Notes under the pieces: generated by a model
Seen by the model: only the letters and a program-made list of their open reading frames with translations
Told to the model about the DNA's origin: nothing
Databases searched by the model: none
NCBI GenBank assembly: GCA_951213105.1
Contig: OX578142.1
Coordinates: 5,720,649 to 5,784,648 of the forward strand
Length of the DNA stretch: 64,000 nt
Direction of reading: 5' to 3'
Source: Amaurobius ferox
Taxonomy: Eukaryota > Arthropoda > Arachnida > Araneae > Amaurobiidae
Shown here: one piece after another, positions 1 to 11,007 of the stretch
Position numbering within the stretch: position 1 is the stretch's first letter
Layout: every line of letters starts with the position of its first letter
Translations under genes and position numbers: made by a program

Positions 1-114
1 TTTGAAAAGCGTCATTTAAAATACTTTTCATAAATTTTAAACATATGTAATTGCTTACAGGAAAAAAAAATCCAGTTATTGGTGATTTTACTTCTTAGCT
101 GACATGGTTTAAAG

Positions 115-274
115 CAGAGTTGGGCAGTATCAAAATACATGTATTTTAAATACATTTTCAAAATACATTTGTATTTTGTATTTTAAATTGAAAAAACTAA
201 AGTATTTTGGTAATGTATCGAAAATACATTTTCAGAGTATTTTGTGTTTTTAAAATACTCAAAATACATTTAGT
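115..274. mobile_element. hAT-like MITE
   Basis: A 160-bp AT-rich insert begins CAGAGTTGGGCAG and is filled with repeats of AAAATACA in both orientations. It is flanked by GTTTAAAG (107-114) and GTTTAAAC (275-282), a 7/8 match that fits the 8-bp target duplication of hAT elements. CAGAG is a usual hAT tip. The right tip does not clearly mirror it, so the class is inferred from the left tip plus the duplication. No coding capacity. Confidence 0.5.
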
Positions 275-605
275 GTTTAAACCGCAGACTAACGCTTCAG
301 AAATGAGAAAACGGCTAATCTATATTTTGTCTAGTCATTGAATTTGTTTCTGAGAGTCAATCTAAACAGACTTTTGCAACCTGGCGCCGATAAAGATGGT
401 AATTATTAGGATGTTTAGTATCTGTGGTGGTCTCTCAAAATATAGTTTCTGTTATAAACTTCACATTCGTATAAGAATTATAAAACGATGTTGTTTGGTA
501 CATGACGCCTTCCTGCTTATGTATAAAGACAAGGGACAAGTAGAAAGTGTGACTTTTAATTCTTTGGGAAAACAAAAGCATAGGCTATCCAAGGTTTGCT
601 ATGCA

Positions 606-800
606 GGGGTGGGACAGCCCAGTGGTTAGCCCAAACTGTCCCTGTGTGCACGTTAAATATGTGAGTTCGTAAGTCCTTCCGAGAGGTTGGTGAGAGGGGA
701 AGGAGGGTACGGTCCCTGTGAATGCCACCCCCACTGGGTTCCTATCTAAATTGGGTGGAACTTCACGGCCCAAAAAATTTGCCATACTATTGTTTTTCAG
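606..800 (+). repeat. tRNA-derived SINE candidate
   Basis: A GC-richer island in AT-rich DNA. It has an A-box-like stretch (CAGTGGTTAGC near 620) and, about 45 bp on, a B-box-like GAGTTCGTAAGTCC (663-676). This is the spacing of an internal RNA polymerase III promoter. The body continues with a G/C-rich segment to about 770 and then an A-rich, T-rich tail. No target duplication is clear. The boxes are seen; the SINE assignment is inferred from their order and spacing. Confidence 0.45.
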
Positions 801-1084
801 AAAAATGTTTTCTTGAAACATCTATTTTTTCAGATCTTCAATGGAGCTCAGATGATAACTGATTTGAAGTTAGCTTTATATTTCGGAGAGTTTGAAGTTC
901 ACTATGGATTTCCATTTCCGTTTTTTTTTATTTCCGGTTCAAAAATTGAAATTGTCATATTACTTGAAACGTCTGTATCTCAAAAGCATTCTTTTGCCCC
1001 TTCCTGTCGGTGGCCCTACTCGCAGCCGGTTTGCTTTCAGTTGACACATACATAGCTTTTCTTTTCCGTTTTCTGCCTCCTCAG

Positions 1085-1296
1085 CAATTTTTCATTGAAC
1101 TATTGCATAACCATGGCAGCAGACGATTATTTTCTGAAAGGTTGCTGTGAATGCTTTCTGCTACAAATCATTACTGCCAAGAGTGCAGAGAAGATTATTA
1201 AACGATGTTTACTGCAATTCGCTAGCATGGATATAACTAGCAATGCACGAACATGGCTCATTAGAAGTACGATTGATAGAAAAGTTTGGATTTATG
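1085..1296 (+). CDS. candidate internal exon, BTB/BACK-like
   Basis: The stretch is open in one frame from a pyrimidine-rich acceptor (TTCTGCCTCCTCAG, ending 1084) to a donor ATG|GTATGA (1296/1297). The translated text includes AADDYFLKGCCECFLLQ followed by ITAKSAEKIIKRC. The spacing of hydrophobic residues recalls the last BTB helices running into a BACK domain in kelch-type adaptors. The family call rests on that resemblance only. An ATG in a CCATGG context (near 1113) lies inside it, so it could instead be a first coding exon. It could also be a decayed transposon segment; no partner exon is convincing. Confidence 0.3.
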
Positions 1297-1683
1297 GTAT
1301 GATTTTATTTGTATATTTCTATTCTCTTACATCCGTGATTATAATCAGAAATTTTGTATTTATGCAATATTTTTCTTATTCCCTATAGAACAATTTTTTC
1401 CCTATTCCCTATAGAAATTTTTTTTCATTTTGTTTAGATTAATATAAATTATTTATTATTTCATAATCATTCTTTTACTATGATTTTCAGAAAGCGTATA
1501 AAATATTTATTAACATGTGTATTATAAATGTTTTTGTTTTATAATATTTTAGATATCTAGTTAATTTTGGCTGAAATAAGCTTTATATGCAATTTTACAG
1601 CAAATCTAAATTTGTCATACATTATAATAGCAATCTATTGCTATCATATGTTGGTTCTTCTGTGATACAATAGTATCAGTTAT

Positions 1684-1891
1684 TTGGTATCGGATCATTT
1701 TTTGTTTCGTCACACCTTAGTAAATGCTCTGGCTTTTGGCCTCATCAATGAGAACAGTGCCATCTATAGGCAGCAGCTTTTCAGGACCTGTTTTTCCCCC
1801 CTGTTGGTATCCTATCTATTGTATCTAAACAATGTAGAAAAAGGAGGACCTCACATTGGAATCTACTCCCGTAAAAAATTTTTCATTGAAA
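1684..1891 (+). other. open stretch ending in a splice donor
   Basis: About 70 codons are open without a good ATG, ending at GAAA|GTAAGT (1891/1892). A second GTAAGT lies 10 bp further on. Between 2353 and 2382 a 28-bp stretch sits between TTCCAG and GTAAGT, and another acceptor-like tract ends at 2953. These could be exons of an unrecognised transcript, but the protein has no familiar features and the DNA contains a moderately GC-rich block that may itself be an old repeat. The rest of 1297-3909 shows nothing I can identify. Confidence 0.15.
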
Positions 1892-4749
1892 GTAAGTAAT
1901 GGTAAGTCATGTATTAACATAGCATGAAATATCACTTTCAATTTCTGTAGCATATTTATTTCTCGGGGGAGAATAACTATAATTTTCATATGTTGATCCC
2001 AATACTTATTGAAGCTGTGAATTGTAGATTACAATTTTGCTATATGCTGATGTTTCCCAAGTAAAATCGAACAATTTTCTCGGGAACTATCAAAGATATC
2101 TGTAATTGTTTATGAGCATAAAAGCACTATACCTATAGTAGTGTAGGTATATAATTAAGTAATATTTTGAACCTTAGTTTTTTAAAGTATATTTTACTAA
2201 TTTTAACTTTTAAAATATGATCTTTCAATTCATCATATTACATTACATAAAAACAATCTATAACAAGTATAAACATAATTTGCTTAATCAAGTACAAAAA
2301 GTGTAGAAATTTCCTGTAAAAAATTTGCTACAAATTGTTTTGTAATATTCCAGGAAAAGTGCATGATTTTAAGAGGAAAAGGTAAGTTCAGTAGTGTAGT
2401 GCTTTTCGGTCCTGAATGTCTTTTATCCCTGTTTCATAAGAAAACCTGTGTGAGTTGTGCAGAGTATAGGATCTCTATCAACCAGATATCTCTACGTGAA
2501 ACATTGATTACTAAGCATTTCTAATATACATTGCTCTGCGGTAGATTTATTGTCTGAAGTTGGTCTTATTGGTAAATTGCCTGAAGTATAAATTTCATTT
2601 TGTTAACAAAGCATAAAGTGAACAATAATAAAAAAATATTGCCCAATAAGATTATTATCCAAAAATCGAAGGATTAATAAAATATGAGAATTTGCAGTAT
2701 GTATTTCAAAAGTTTGTTTATGTTAAGTGCTACGAGGCAAGAAATATTATGATTTGTAATGTTTTGTATAAGTGGCTGACCATGAGAGAAATAATGAAAT
2801 CAGGAAATTTTAAAAAGGGATTTTTTGGGGACCCAGTTTTTGTGTTTGTTGTTATATGTAATAAGTTATTTTCTTTTTGTATCAGAATATAAAAAAAAAT
2901 AGCATGAAAGGTAATTGTATATGTCCTAAAATACTTTTTTTTTATCTTCTAGAATTACTAAAGGGAAGGCTAATGAAGGAAACTGCTACCTCCAGATGCA
3001 GATAATTAAGAACATTTACAGTCTTTAAAAAACCTTCATAAGAACTTTAATTTTCATTTTTAGGGAACCTTAAAAGGCCTGTTTATTTTAGCAGGCAAGA
3101 CTGAATTTCCATTAGACATTTTTGTGTATTTCGAAATATCAAATTTTTTACTGTATTCAAGTTGCAGGTATTTTATTCTGTCTACTGTATGTTATACGAA
3201 CATTTTTTAAATTTGTGTGTATGGTTATGACTTCAAGTATATAAATTACTTAATTTTATGGAGTTATTTTCTTTTGCAGTCTGTGTGCATTTTTAGATTA
3301 TCTATATTAAAAAAGTAGCTGATGCCGCCACCGCTGTTTAACAAATTCTGTATACCCTAAGTTTGTTATGTACCACAAAACTATAACATAAAATAATATG
3401 AAATTTTGAGTGAAATTTTTCAAGGAGAGGAAAAATACCAAAATACTCCTTGACTTGAGCGTTTTGCTTCCCAGAGGAGTTATTTTTTTGTCTCTTCCCA
3501 GAGGAGTTATTAGAATGAACAATAGCCCTGAAATTTCCAAAATTGTATTAAATTTACTGTATATATGTATATAAGCAATTTCAGGGTTACCATCCAACAG
3601 AAGAAAAGTTTCTGATTTCAGCATTTAAAAAAAATAATAATGAGATTTAAGAAATGCTTTCTTTATTTGTGCTTGTTTAGAAAAAAGCAAATTACATTTA
3701 CTGCATACAATAGCAAAATACATTAGAACATATCTGACAGTCTAAAATGTTTTGTAAATTTTATTGTTAAAACCAGAGCCTTAAATTTTTAATATTTTCT
3801 AAAGTCATTTAACTTAAAGTTATTAAGATTACTATCCATATTTAAATTAAAAGATGAAATAAATGTTAATTTTTAATTAAAATTCTAAAGATGTAAATTT
3901 AGATGCAAATACACTATATGATCAAAAGTATCCAGACACTTTGGAGGTTAGAATGTTTTTCGAATTTCTAAGCAAATACTTGGCGAAGTGTTCTGTAACT
4001 TTGGCGATCTGAAGAACATGTTTGAACGCACACTTTCCAGTAAAGTTTCGGTGACTTGTGCATTTGTGGGACCACCAAGATATTGAAAAAGGGGAAAAAT
4101 ATATTTGATCACCCTGTATCATAAAAAGCTAGAAATGATTAAGCATTTTCGTAAAATAAAACATATATTCATGAAGATATAAAGGTTTCTTTAAAAAAAA
4201 ACAAATTTTGTTACTTGTTTTTTGCTTACAATATTCATAGGTTTCAATCAAATTTCATTTTTTCTTTACAGAACATTTGTCAACATCCAAGAAAAACATT
4301 ATACTTCAATTGAAAATTAAAGCATTGAATATACAATGAGATATAAGCATTTGAATAAACAGAATTTTTCTTGCGCAGGCGCGAAACACTGCAATAGTTT
4401 TCTTTCATGATTTTGTAGTGAATACTGTAGGGCAACTTCTATAAAAAAAATCCACTGGAATATCGTGAAAATTCACAAAGATATCGACAATATAGTGGTC
4501 AGTTTTTCTCTGACTCTCTGAAAGGTACCTGGATGATAAGGGGTTCCACAAATTGACACTTTACAAATTCATCGTACACCCCTATTCTGAAAATTAACTA
4601 GTCCAATTTTATGCAAATAATGATCAAAAGTCTCCGGACACCCCTGTATGCGGTGGATTCTGCCAGTGACATCAAATTTCTAACTCTCTTACAAGTATAA
4701 AAAAAAGTCAGATGAGTTAACAAATTTAATTTCAAAGCCAGAAAATTAA

Positions 4750-6110
4750 GATGGGAGGAAAATGCGAGCTAAATGAGTTTGAGAACAGTGCAGGTTGCCA
4801 CCGTTGTGGAAAATCTGTAAGATTTGTGTTATGTTACGAGTGCCCCATTTCACCGTAAATGATGCTATCATGAAGTGGAAATGTACAGACATTACAACTG
4901 TACATGCACGATGCGGTCGACCATTCCGTTTAGTAGAAAGTGACCACAGAGTGCTGAAGAGAGTTGTGAAAGCGAACTGCATGCAATTGGCGGAAATAGT
5001 TTGTTCAGAATTTCATGAAACCTCTGGATGCAATCACAGTTCGTCGGGAGCTGCAGTCTTGGTTTTCATGGGCGAGCAGCTGCATATAAACCAATCATTA
5101 CCGGAACCAATCCCAAGCTTCGCTTACAGTGGTGCAAAGCACGCAAAAAATGGAGCCTTCAGCAATGGCATCAAGTGTTATGAAGCAACGAATTACGGTA
5201 CACTCTCTGGCAATCTGATGATAGAGTCTGGGTGTAGAGAATACCGGATTAACGCCTTTTACGTGACTGCATTGTGCGGCAAGTTAAGTTGGTGGTGGAA
5301 GCATTATGGCAGTGTTCTTCAACCTGTGTTCCGCAGAACCCTAGGGTTCCACTCAAACGCTTTAGGGGTTCCGCAAGTCGATACTACAATTTGAATGTTA
5401 ATCCGCGTTGACGACTATAAAGGCTATATAATTTCATATGACATGTATGTATAATACAAATACTTTATATGGAATATTTATCTTCTTGTTTGAATTAATG
5501 CAAATTTATATCTTATATAAAGTTTTTATAACAAAGGCAGGGATGCACCTTGTTCATAACATGTAATACGTAATATGGCACATCCCCCCCCCTAAAATCA
5601 AATCTGGGTGTGCTACTGAACGAAGGGTTCCATAAAAAAAATATCTCAAAAAAGGGTTCCGCGGGATGACAAAGGTTGAAGAACACTGCATTATGGTTTG
5701 GGCTTGCCCTGTTATTCCTGTGAAGGGAACTCAGAAGACAGAAGGATATCTTGACATTTTGAACAATTCCATGCTACCTGCATTGTGGCAACAGTTTGGA
5801 GTGGATTCACTGTCCACAAAGCACGGGCTGTGCAGAGCTGGTTTGCTGACATGGATGTTGAAGAATTGGACTCACCTGCTCAGAGCCCAGACCTCAATCC
5901 CATAGAACATCTATGGGATGAATTGGAACGTCAACTGCGAGTTAGGCCAAAACGACCCACTTCGGCAGCAGATCTGACTGGTATTCTTTTAAAAAAATGG
6001 CATGTAATTCCTGCTGCAACATTCCAGAAACTAGTGGATAGCCTCTCTGATAGAGTGGCAGCCATCATTGCAGCAAAAGGTGGCCCCCACTTCATACTAA
6101 TTTGTGACTT
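4750..6110 (+). pseudogene. Tc1-like transposase, broken
   Basis: This DDE transposase would cut and paste the surrounding element by binding its terminal repeats. Seen in order, across several frames: a helix-turn-helix region with GRPFRLVESDHRVLKRVV (near 4915), a LRYTLWQ block (near 5190), IMVWACPV (near 5692), and the C-terminal SPDLNPIEHLWDELERQL (near 5885) with AAKGGPH near 6075. The first catalytic position reads SNE instead of the usual SDE. The segment that should carry the second aspartate (usually DNAPxH) is deleted near 5805. The final glutamate is present. Frameshifts, stops and the insertion at 5310-5688 make it non-functional. Confidence 0.85.
5310..5688. mobile_element. hAT MITE inside the Tc1 transposase
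   Basis: A 379-bp insert begins CAGTGTTCTTCAACCT and ends with its inverse AGGTTGAAGAACACTG. It is flanked by the perfect 8-bp duplication CATTATGG (5302-5309 and 5689-5696), the signature of hAT transposition. GGGTTCC motifs recur near both ends. It has no coding capacity and so was moved by a hAT transposase encoded elsewhere. It landed in the coding region, so it postdates the Tc1 insertion. Confidence 0.93.
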
Positions 6111-6956
6111 CTCTGAAGGAAAAGCAAAACATACAGGTGTCTGGATACTTTTGATCAGATTGTGTATATGTATTTAGTATATTAGTTAATTGTATTTACT
6201 CCAGTTTAACTATCCTATGATTTACGATTTAAAATGTCAACTTGTGGAAACCCCCTTATCATCCAGGTACTTTCAGAGAGTCAGAGAAAAACTGATCACT
6301 ATATCATCGATATCTTTGTGAATTTTCACGATATTCTAGTGGATTTTTTTTATAGAAGTTGCCCTATAGTATTCACTACAAAATCATGAAAGAAAAGTAT
6401 TACTATGTTTCGCACCTGCGCAGTAAAAACTTAGTTTCTTCAAATGCTTATATCTCATTGTATATTCAATGCTTTAATTTTCAATTAAAGTATAATGTTT
6501 TTCTTGGACGTTGACAAATGTTCTGCAAATTTCGTGAAATTTGATTGAAACCAGGATATTGTAATTGAAACTTGGATTGACCTATGGATATTGTAAGAAA
6601 AAAACATGTAACAAAATTTGTTTGTTTTTAAGAAATGCTTATATCTTCATGAATATATGTTTTTGTTTTACGAAAATACTTACACACATTGAACAAAGCT
6701 AGTTAACTATTTTGTGAAAGTTACACATCATTTCCAGCTTTTTATGATACATTGTGATCAAATATATTTTTCCCCCTTTTCAATGTCTTGGTGGTCCCCT
6801 AAATGCTCAAGTCACTGAAACTTTACAGGAAAGTATGCATTCAAGCATGTTCTTCACATCGCCAAAGTTACAGAACACTTCGCGAAGTATTTGTTTAGAA
6901 ATTCGAAAAAAATTCTAATATCTAAAGTGTCTGGATGCTTTTGATCATATAGTGTA

Positions 6957-9900
6957 TAATCACATTCTAGTTTCTGTTTTTGAAATGGTTGCATTTCTAA
7001 GTAACCAAATTATTATTTTTAACATCATCCTTCATTTTATTCATAGTATGTTTGAAAAAATAGTTTTTCTGTATAAAACAAAATGTTTACAAAAATTTTA
7101 TCTGATGCTAACAGATTGCAAAAATAGAAAGTATTTTAATAATTAAACAAAACTTAGGCATGATCGCAGTGATCCTACTTATTTAACAATGCAAAGCAGT
7201 CTTTTTTACTGGGACACTTAAACAATTTGATAGGGAAAGTTACGTAAACATTCAGACGTATGATTATTAGGTATATAATGTCCACCTTTTGCCCACAGAT
7301 TTGAATTCCTCTAATAAGTTGCTGGAATAAGGATTGCTATAAGGCGAATTTACTATATTACGCTTAGGTGCATAGGTATGTTGCATGAGAAAAGGATCTA
7401 ATTATCTTTTGCAGAATGACAATGAGTTTAGCTTTATGTATATAATTTAAAACATGAAGGTAAAGGAAAACTTTTACTTGATAGTTTAAAAGCTTCATCG
7501 AAAGTATCCATGGAGTTAGAGAGTTTCTTTACCTCTATGGTTATATCTCAAATACTAAGATTATTTTTTACAGATTTTTGTTCAACAATAAAAAACATAA
7601 TGACATCAACATAGGTTATTTAAATATGAGCATTTTATGAGGAAGATCTAGTCAAATTACTGCAATCTTTTTAGCATTACAAATTATATGTTATTTGATC
7701 GGATGTTAATTTAATGAAGTATATGGTTTATGCTTCATTAGAGGTTCGTAGTAAATCTATTTGAAAGAAATTTTTTTTTACTTTTCCGAAGGTGTCCAGA
7801 TGGAAACTTGATAATATTTTAGGTTGCTAAGGAAGTGATTTGTGTAAATATATTGACCTAAATCGAGCTAAAACATAAAATAACTGCAAAATTAATTGCA
7901 ATTAAAAAAAAATAATATTAAGGTGCACCTATTTGGGTCCTGAAGTACCCATGTACCAAATTTCATAGACATGCAACGCTTTGACGGAAAGGATTTGTGT
8001 AAAAATGAAATCAATAGCTTCTGGAAACACAAATAAATTATTTTACAAAGTTGATAAACATTATAGAGACAAGAAAGTGTTAGTGACAAAAAAAACAATC
8101 AAAATACAGTGTCTTCCAAACAACCAAAATAATTTGCATGATTTATTAACCTTTTCAATTTTAATATATGATCATTCTGATTTTAGTAGCATTGTGTAAA
8201 GTTCAGAAGTTTCATTTTGAATACTTTCCAACGCAGTTGAAAAGTGTTGAAGACTCTGGTCATTCTGTCTGTCCTTTTGAGTGACTGACTTAAAATTTGC
8301 TTAATCAAAGTAAAATTTTAGTATATTGTTGAGACAGCCTGTGTAACATTCTGGGCCCACTTATATTATTTGCATATCTAAATTCTGGGCCTAATTTGAT
8401 GGATAATCTACAGCATACTGAAGTAAAGAAATCAAGCGATTGTAAGATGAGTTGTATAAAAATTGCTGAATTTTTTTTTTCACGCAAAATTTAGCTCTGG
8501 AGTTGAGAATATAGGGGATTTGAATTAAATATTCATTGATTTTACATAGAGAGGTAGACACTTTATATTTCGATGATGTCATTTGAATAAAATTCATAGT
8601 ATATAATTAAACTTGTCTTTTTCGATGAAGTTTTAAGTTTTCAAGTAGTAGTACTGTTATAATTTTATATCAGCGCTGAATTTATTGCATTTTAGAGACT
8701 TAAATAAAATTGCATTTCAGTTTAAAGTATTTATTAATCAATGCTTTATGCATGATTGATCTTTCTTGTTATTATTTTGTGTGTAAATCAGCAGAATGTT
8801 GTATTTTTAAGTGTTTAGAAAGGTTGCAGTTCATTTTATTTCTATACCGATATCAATAATAGTTGGAATTTTGATATCTTTTCTTTGAGGTTCAAAAGTT
8901 AATTTTTTAGTATTTAGTGTGTATATGTGGTATACAAATTATTGTATACATATTTTGAGAGATTTGTTTTCTCATTTATAATTCAATAATACTCTCTAAA
9001 GTAGACCTGAAAATTTAAATTTTCACTTAATAGCAAGTGGCTAGTAGACACTTTCAATTTAAGTAAATTCGATGTATGGTTATATATACATACTTAATAT
9101 GTATACATGAAATGGCCCTTGCGAGTAGAATAGAAAGCAGAAAGATAATTATTTGATCATTTTAAAATGAAAGTAGTTTGATGGAATGAGGATTAGAGAA
9201 GGAAGAAATGCACAGCTATTAAATTTCTGGGCAGTTTTCTGATTCAAATGGAATGGATGGGGAGTGGGGGGGTATTTCATTTATTTGCTAAACTGTATTT
9301 TTTAATCTATCTGTAGAGTAGACCTGTTGATAAGAACATGCCAGTGTAAATCTAATGTTCTAAATATTCTAATTAAGTTCATATTTATATTTGAATATTC
9401 TAAAATGCAGCATTTTAAAATAAATTTATTTTTATTTAATTTTCTTTGAGGAACTCTGACAGTATTAACAGTCTACTGCTTTGTAGTTTTTGCTATTATG
9501 GTCCACTTTGTGCAACCAGGAAACTATAATGGGCATTGAAGAATTGTAATTGCATATCCCTGTTGATATCATGGATGAGGGCTTTGTCTCGCTCGGTTCT
9601 GTCATCGATAACTGCCTGACTCTTCACAGTTTTTAAGATTTCTTTACATTACTTGCCATCTTTCCATCCAGTGGGATCCTTGGAAAGGATATTTAAGGCA
9701 GTCCAAGCAGCTGGAACAATTAACCGCACATTTGTTCCAGGCTTCCCTTTCCAAAAAATGCAATTGATTCCATCCTGGGACATCCTGTTTTACAGGGTAT
9801 TTAAATATCAACATAATTTTATTTCAAAACATTGTCTGTAATAATATTGTTTATCTTCTTTGCTGTCAATAAGATGCAAGTATTAGTAGCAGCAATTGGG

Positions 9901-10801
9901 CTTCAAAATTTTATTGTTAATGTTATTTTTAATTTTGTTTTATCAAATTTTGTAATCATATTTTTGTCTTAACATTAAAAGGAGTAAATCTCCCTATTTG
10001 ATTTAGTAAATATAAATTTTAAGTTTCATAATTTAAAACGTTTTGGACATATTGCAGTTTACATTTTGAAAATAAATAACATATTTTTGTGATTTGCCAC
10101 TCATACAATTAATCATTGTTTAATTAGGAATACATTGGATAAATGAAATATAAGGTTTTTGAAACCATATTAAACAAGCTTTAAAACTGTATATTGTACA
10201 AATCTAAATTTGGAAATTTAAATTATCAAAATTTGATTTTGATTTACTACTCAAAAGCAGCATTTTTTATATTTTCAAAGAATATATATAATTGTTGGTC
10301 TCTTCATGTTTTTTATATATCTAGCAAATAATGTTTTGGGCACATGCTAATGTTTGAAGATAAAATATAAAGGTTGCTAAATTTCCTATTCTAACCATAA
10401 ACGGCCCACATCTATATGTAAATATCATTTGCAGGCTGACAACACTCTGAATAGGAATTTTAACATGCTACTACAGTTCTTCATTTTTGTTATTATTCAT
10501 TTAATCTTCAAAACTTACCATGTGGATCCAAAAATCATTTGGCAGAAATATAAAAGACATGAAGACTAACAAATGTATTTTTTGAAAAATATTAAAAATG
10601 CTATTTTTGATTAAATTAAAATTAAAGCTTGTTTTATATACTTTCTGAAATTGTTTATTTTATTTGTTTGTATCAATTAAAATATGAATGGAGATTAATT
10701 TTATAATTGGTACATTACGAAAACGTTTGCTTTTTTTAAAAATTTTAACTATATTGCGTTCAAAATTTATAAAATCTCAACATTTATATTTACTCTTTTT
10801 G
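6957..10801. other. AT-rich DNA, nothing recognised apart from one relic
   Basis: About 3.8 kb of low-complexity, AT-rich sequence with no convincing exon, RNA gene or complete transposon. A GC-richer block near 7920-7985 reads like a short dispersed-repeat fragment, and another lies near 8220-8280. The only stretch with protein-like character is at 9570-9793, listed separately. Confidence 0.5.
9570..9793 (-). pseudogene. coding relic, unrecognised
   Basis: Read on the minus strand, this GC-richer stretch gives two protein-like blocks in compatible frames: KPGTNVRLIVPAAWTALNIL, then after a stop, a block with VIDDRTERDKALIHDINRDM. The composition stands out from the AT-rich surroundings. I do not recognise the family with confidence; the second block loosely resembles uncharacterised proteins found in repeat-rich arthropod genomes. 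It could be a fragment of a transposon gene or an old exon. No start, splice pair or termini were found. Confidence 0.3.
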
Positions 10802-11007
10802 AGTGTTTGTAAATGTGTTCATTTTACACATAAAAGATGGTATTCTTTCACCACCAGAACAACTTGTCTAGATGTGTAAATTACAAACTACACAAGTAAT
10901 GTGTAACTTTTTAATGTGTCGCTTTTTTACACACCAAGACAAATCGTTCTGGTAGCGAAAGAATACCACTTTTTATGTGTAAATTGACACATTTATTTTT
11001 TACAGTG
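10802..11007. mobile_element. fold-back MITE
   Basis: A near-palindromic element of about 205 bp. The left arm has TTACACATAAAAGATGGTAT then CACCAGAACAACTTGTC; the right arm (10927-11006) is its inverse with scattered mismatches. The right tip reads TTTTTTACAGT and the left tip is degenerate. The arms could pair almost end to end. The satellite that follows starts immediately at its right edge. No target duplication is clear. Confidence 0.65.

Larger units (their letters stand above)
3912..6954 (+). mobile_element. Tc1-like element with very long inverted repeats
   Basis: Both tips read CACTATATGATCAAAAG (in inverted orientation) and are flanked by TA (3910-3911 and 6955-6956), the Tc1/mariner target duplication. 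Inverted arms run about 650-720 bp inward (3912-4560 and 6231-6954). The tip motif TGATCAAAAGTNTCCRGACAC recurs at the inner edge of each arm (4621 and near 6137-6156) in the same orientation as the outer copy, which resembles the IR/DR layout of some Tc1 elements. The inner copies could instead mark a second Tc1 nested in a fold-back relative. A broken transposase lies between the arms. Confidence 0.85.

Noticed and set aside
3307..3624. A 105-codon minus-strand frame
   Set aside because: Low complexity, with a short duplicated motif (TCCCAGAGGAGTTATT twice) and no domain. The GC-richer edge near 3310-3380 looks like a repeat fragment.
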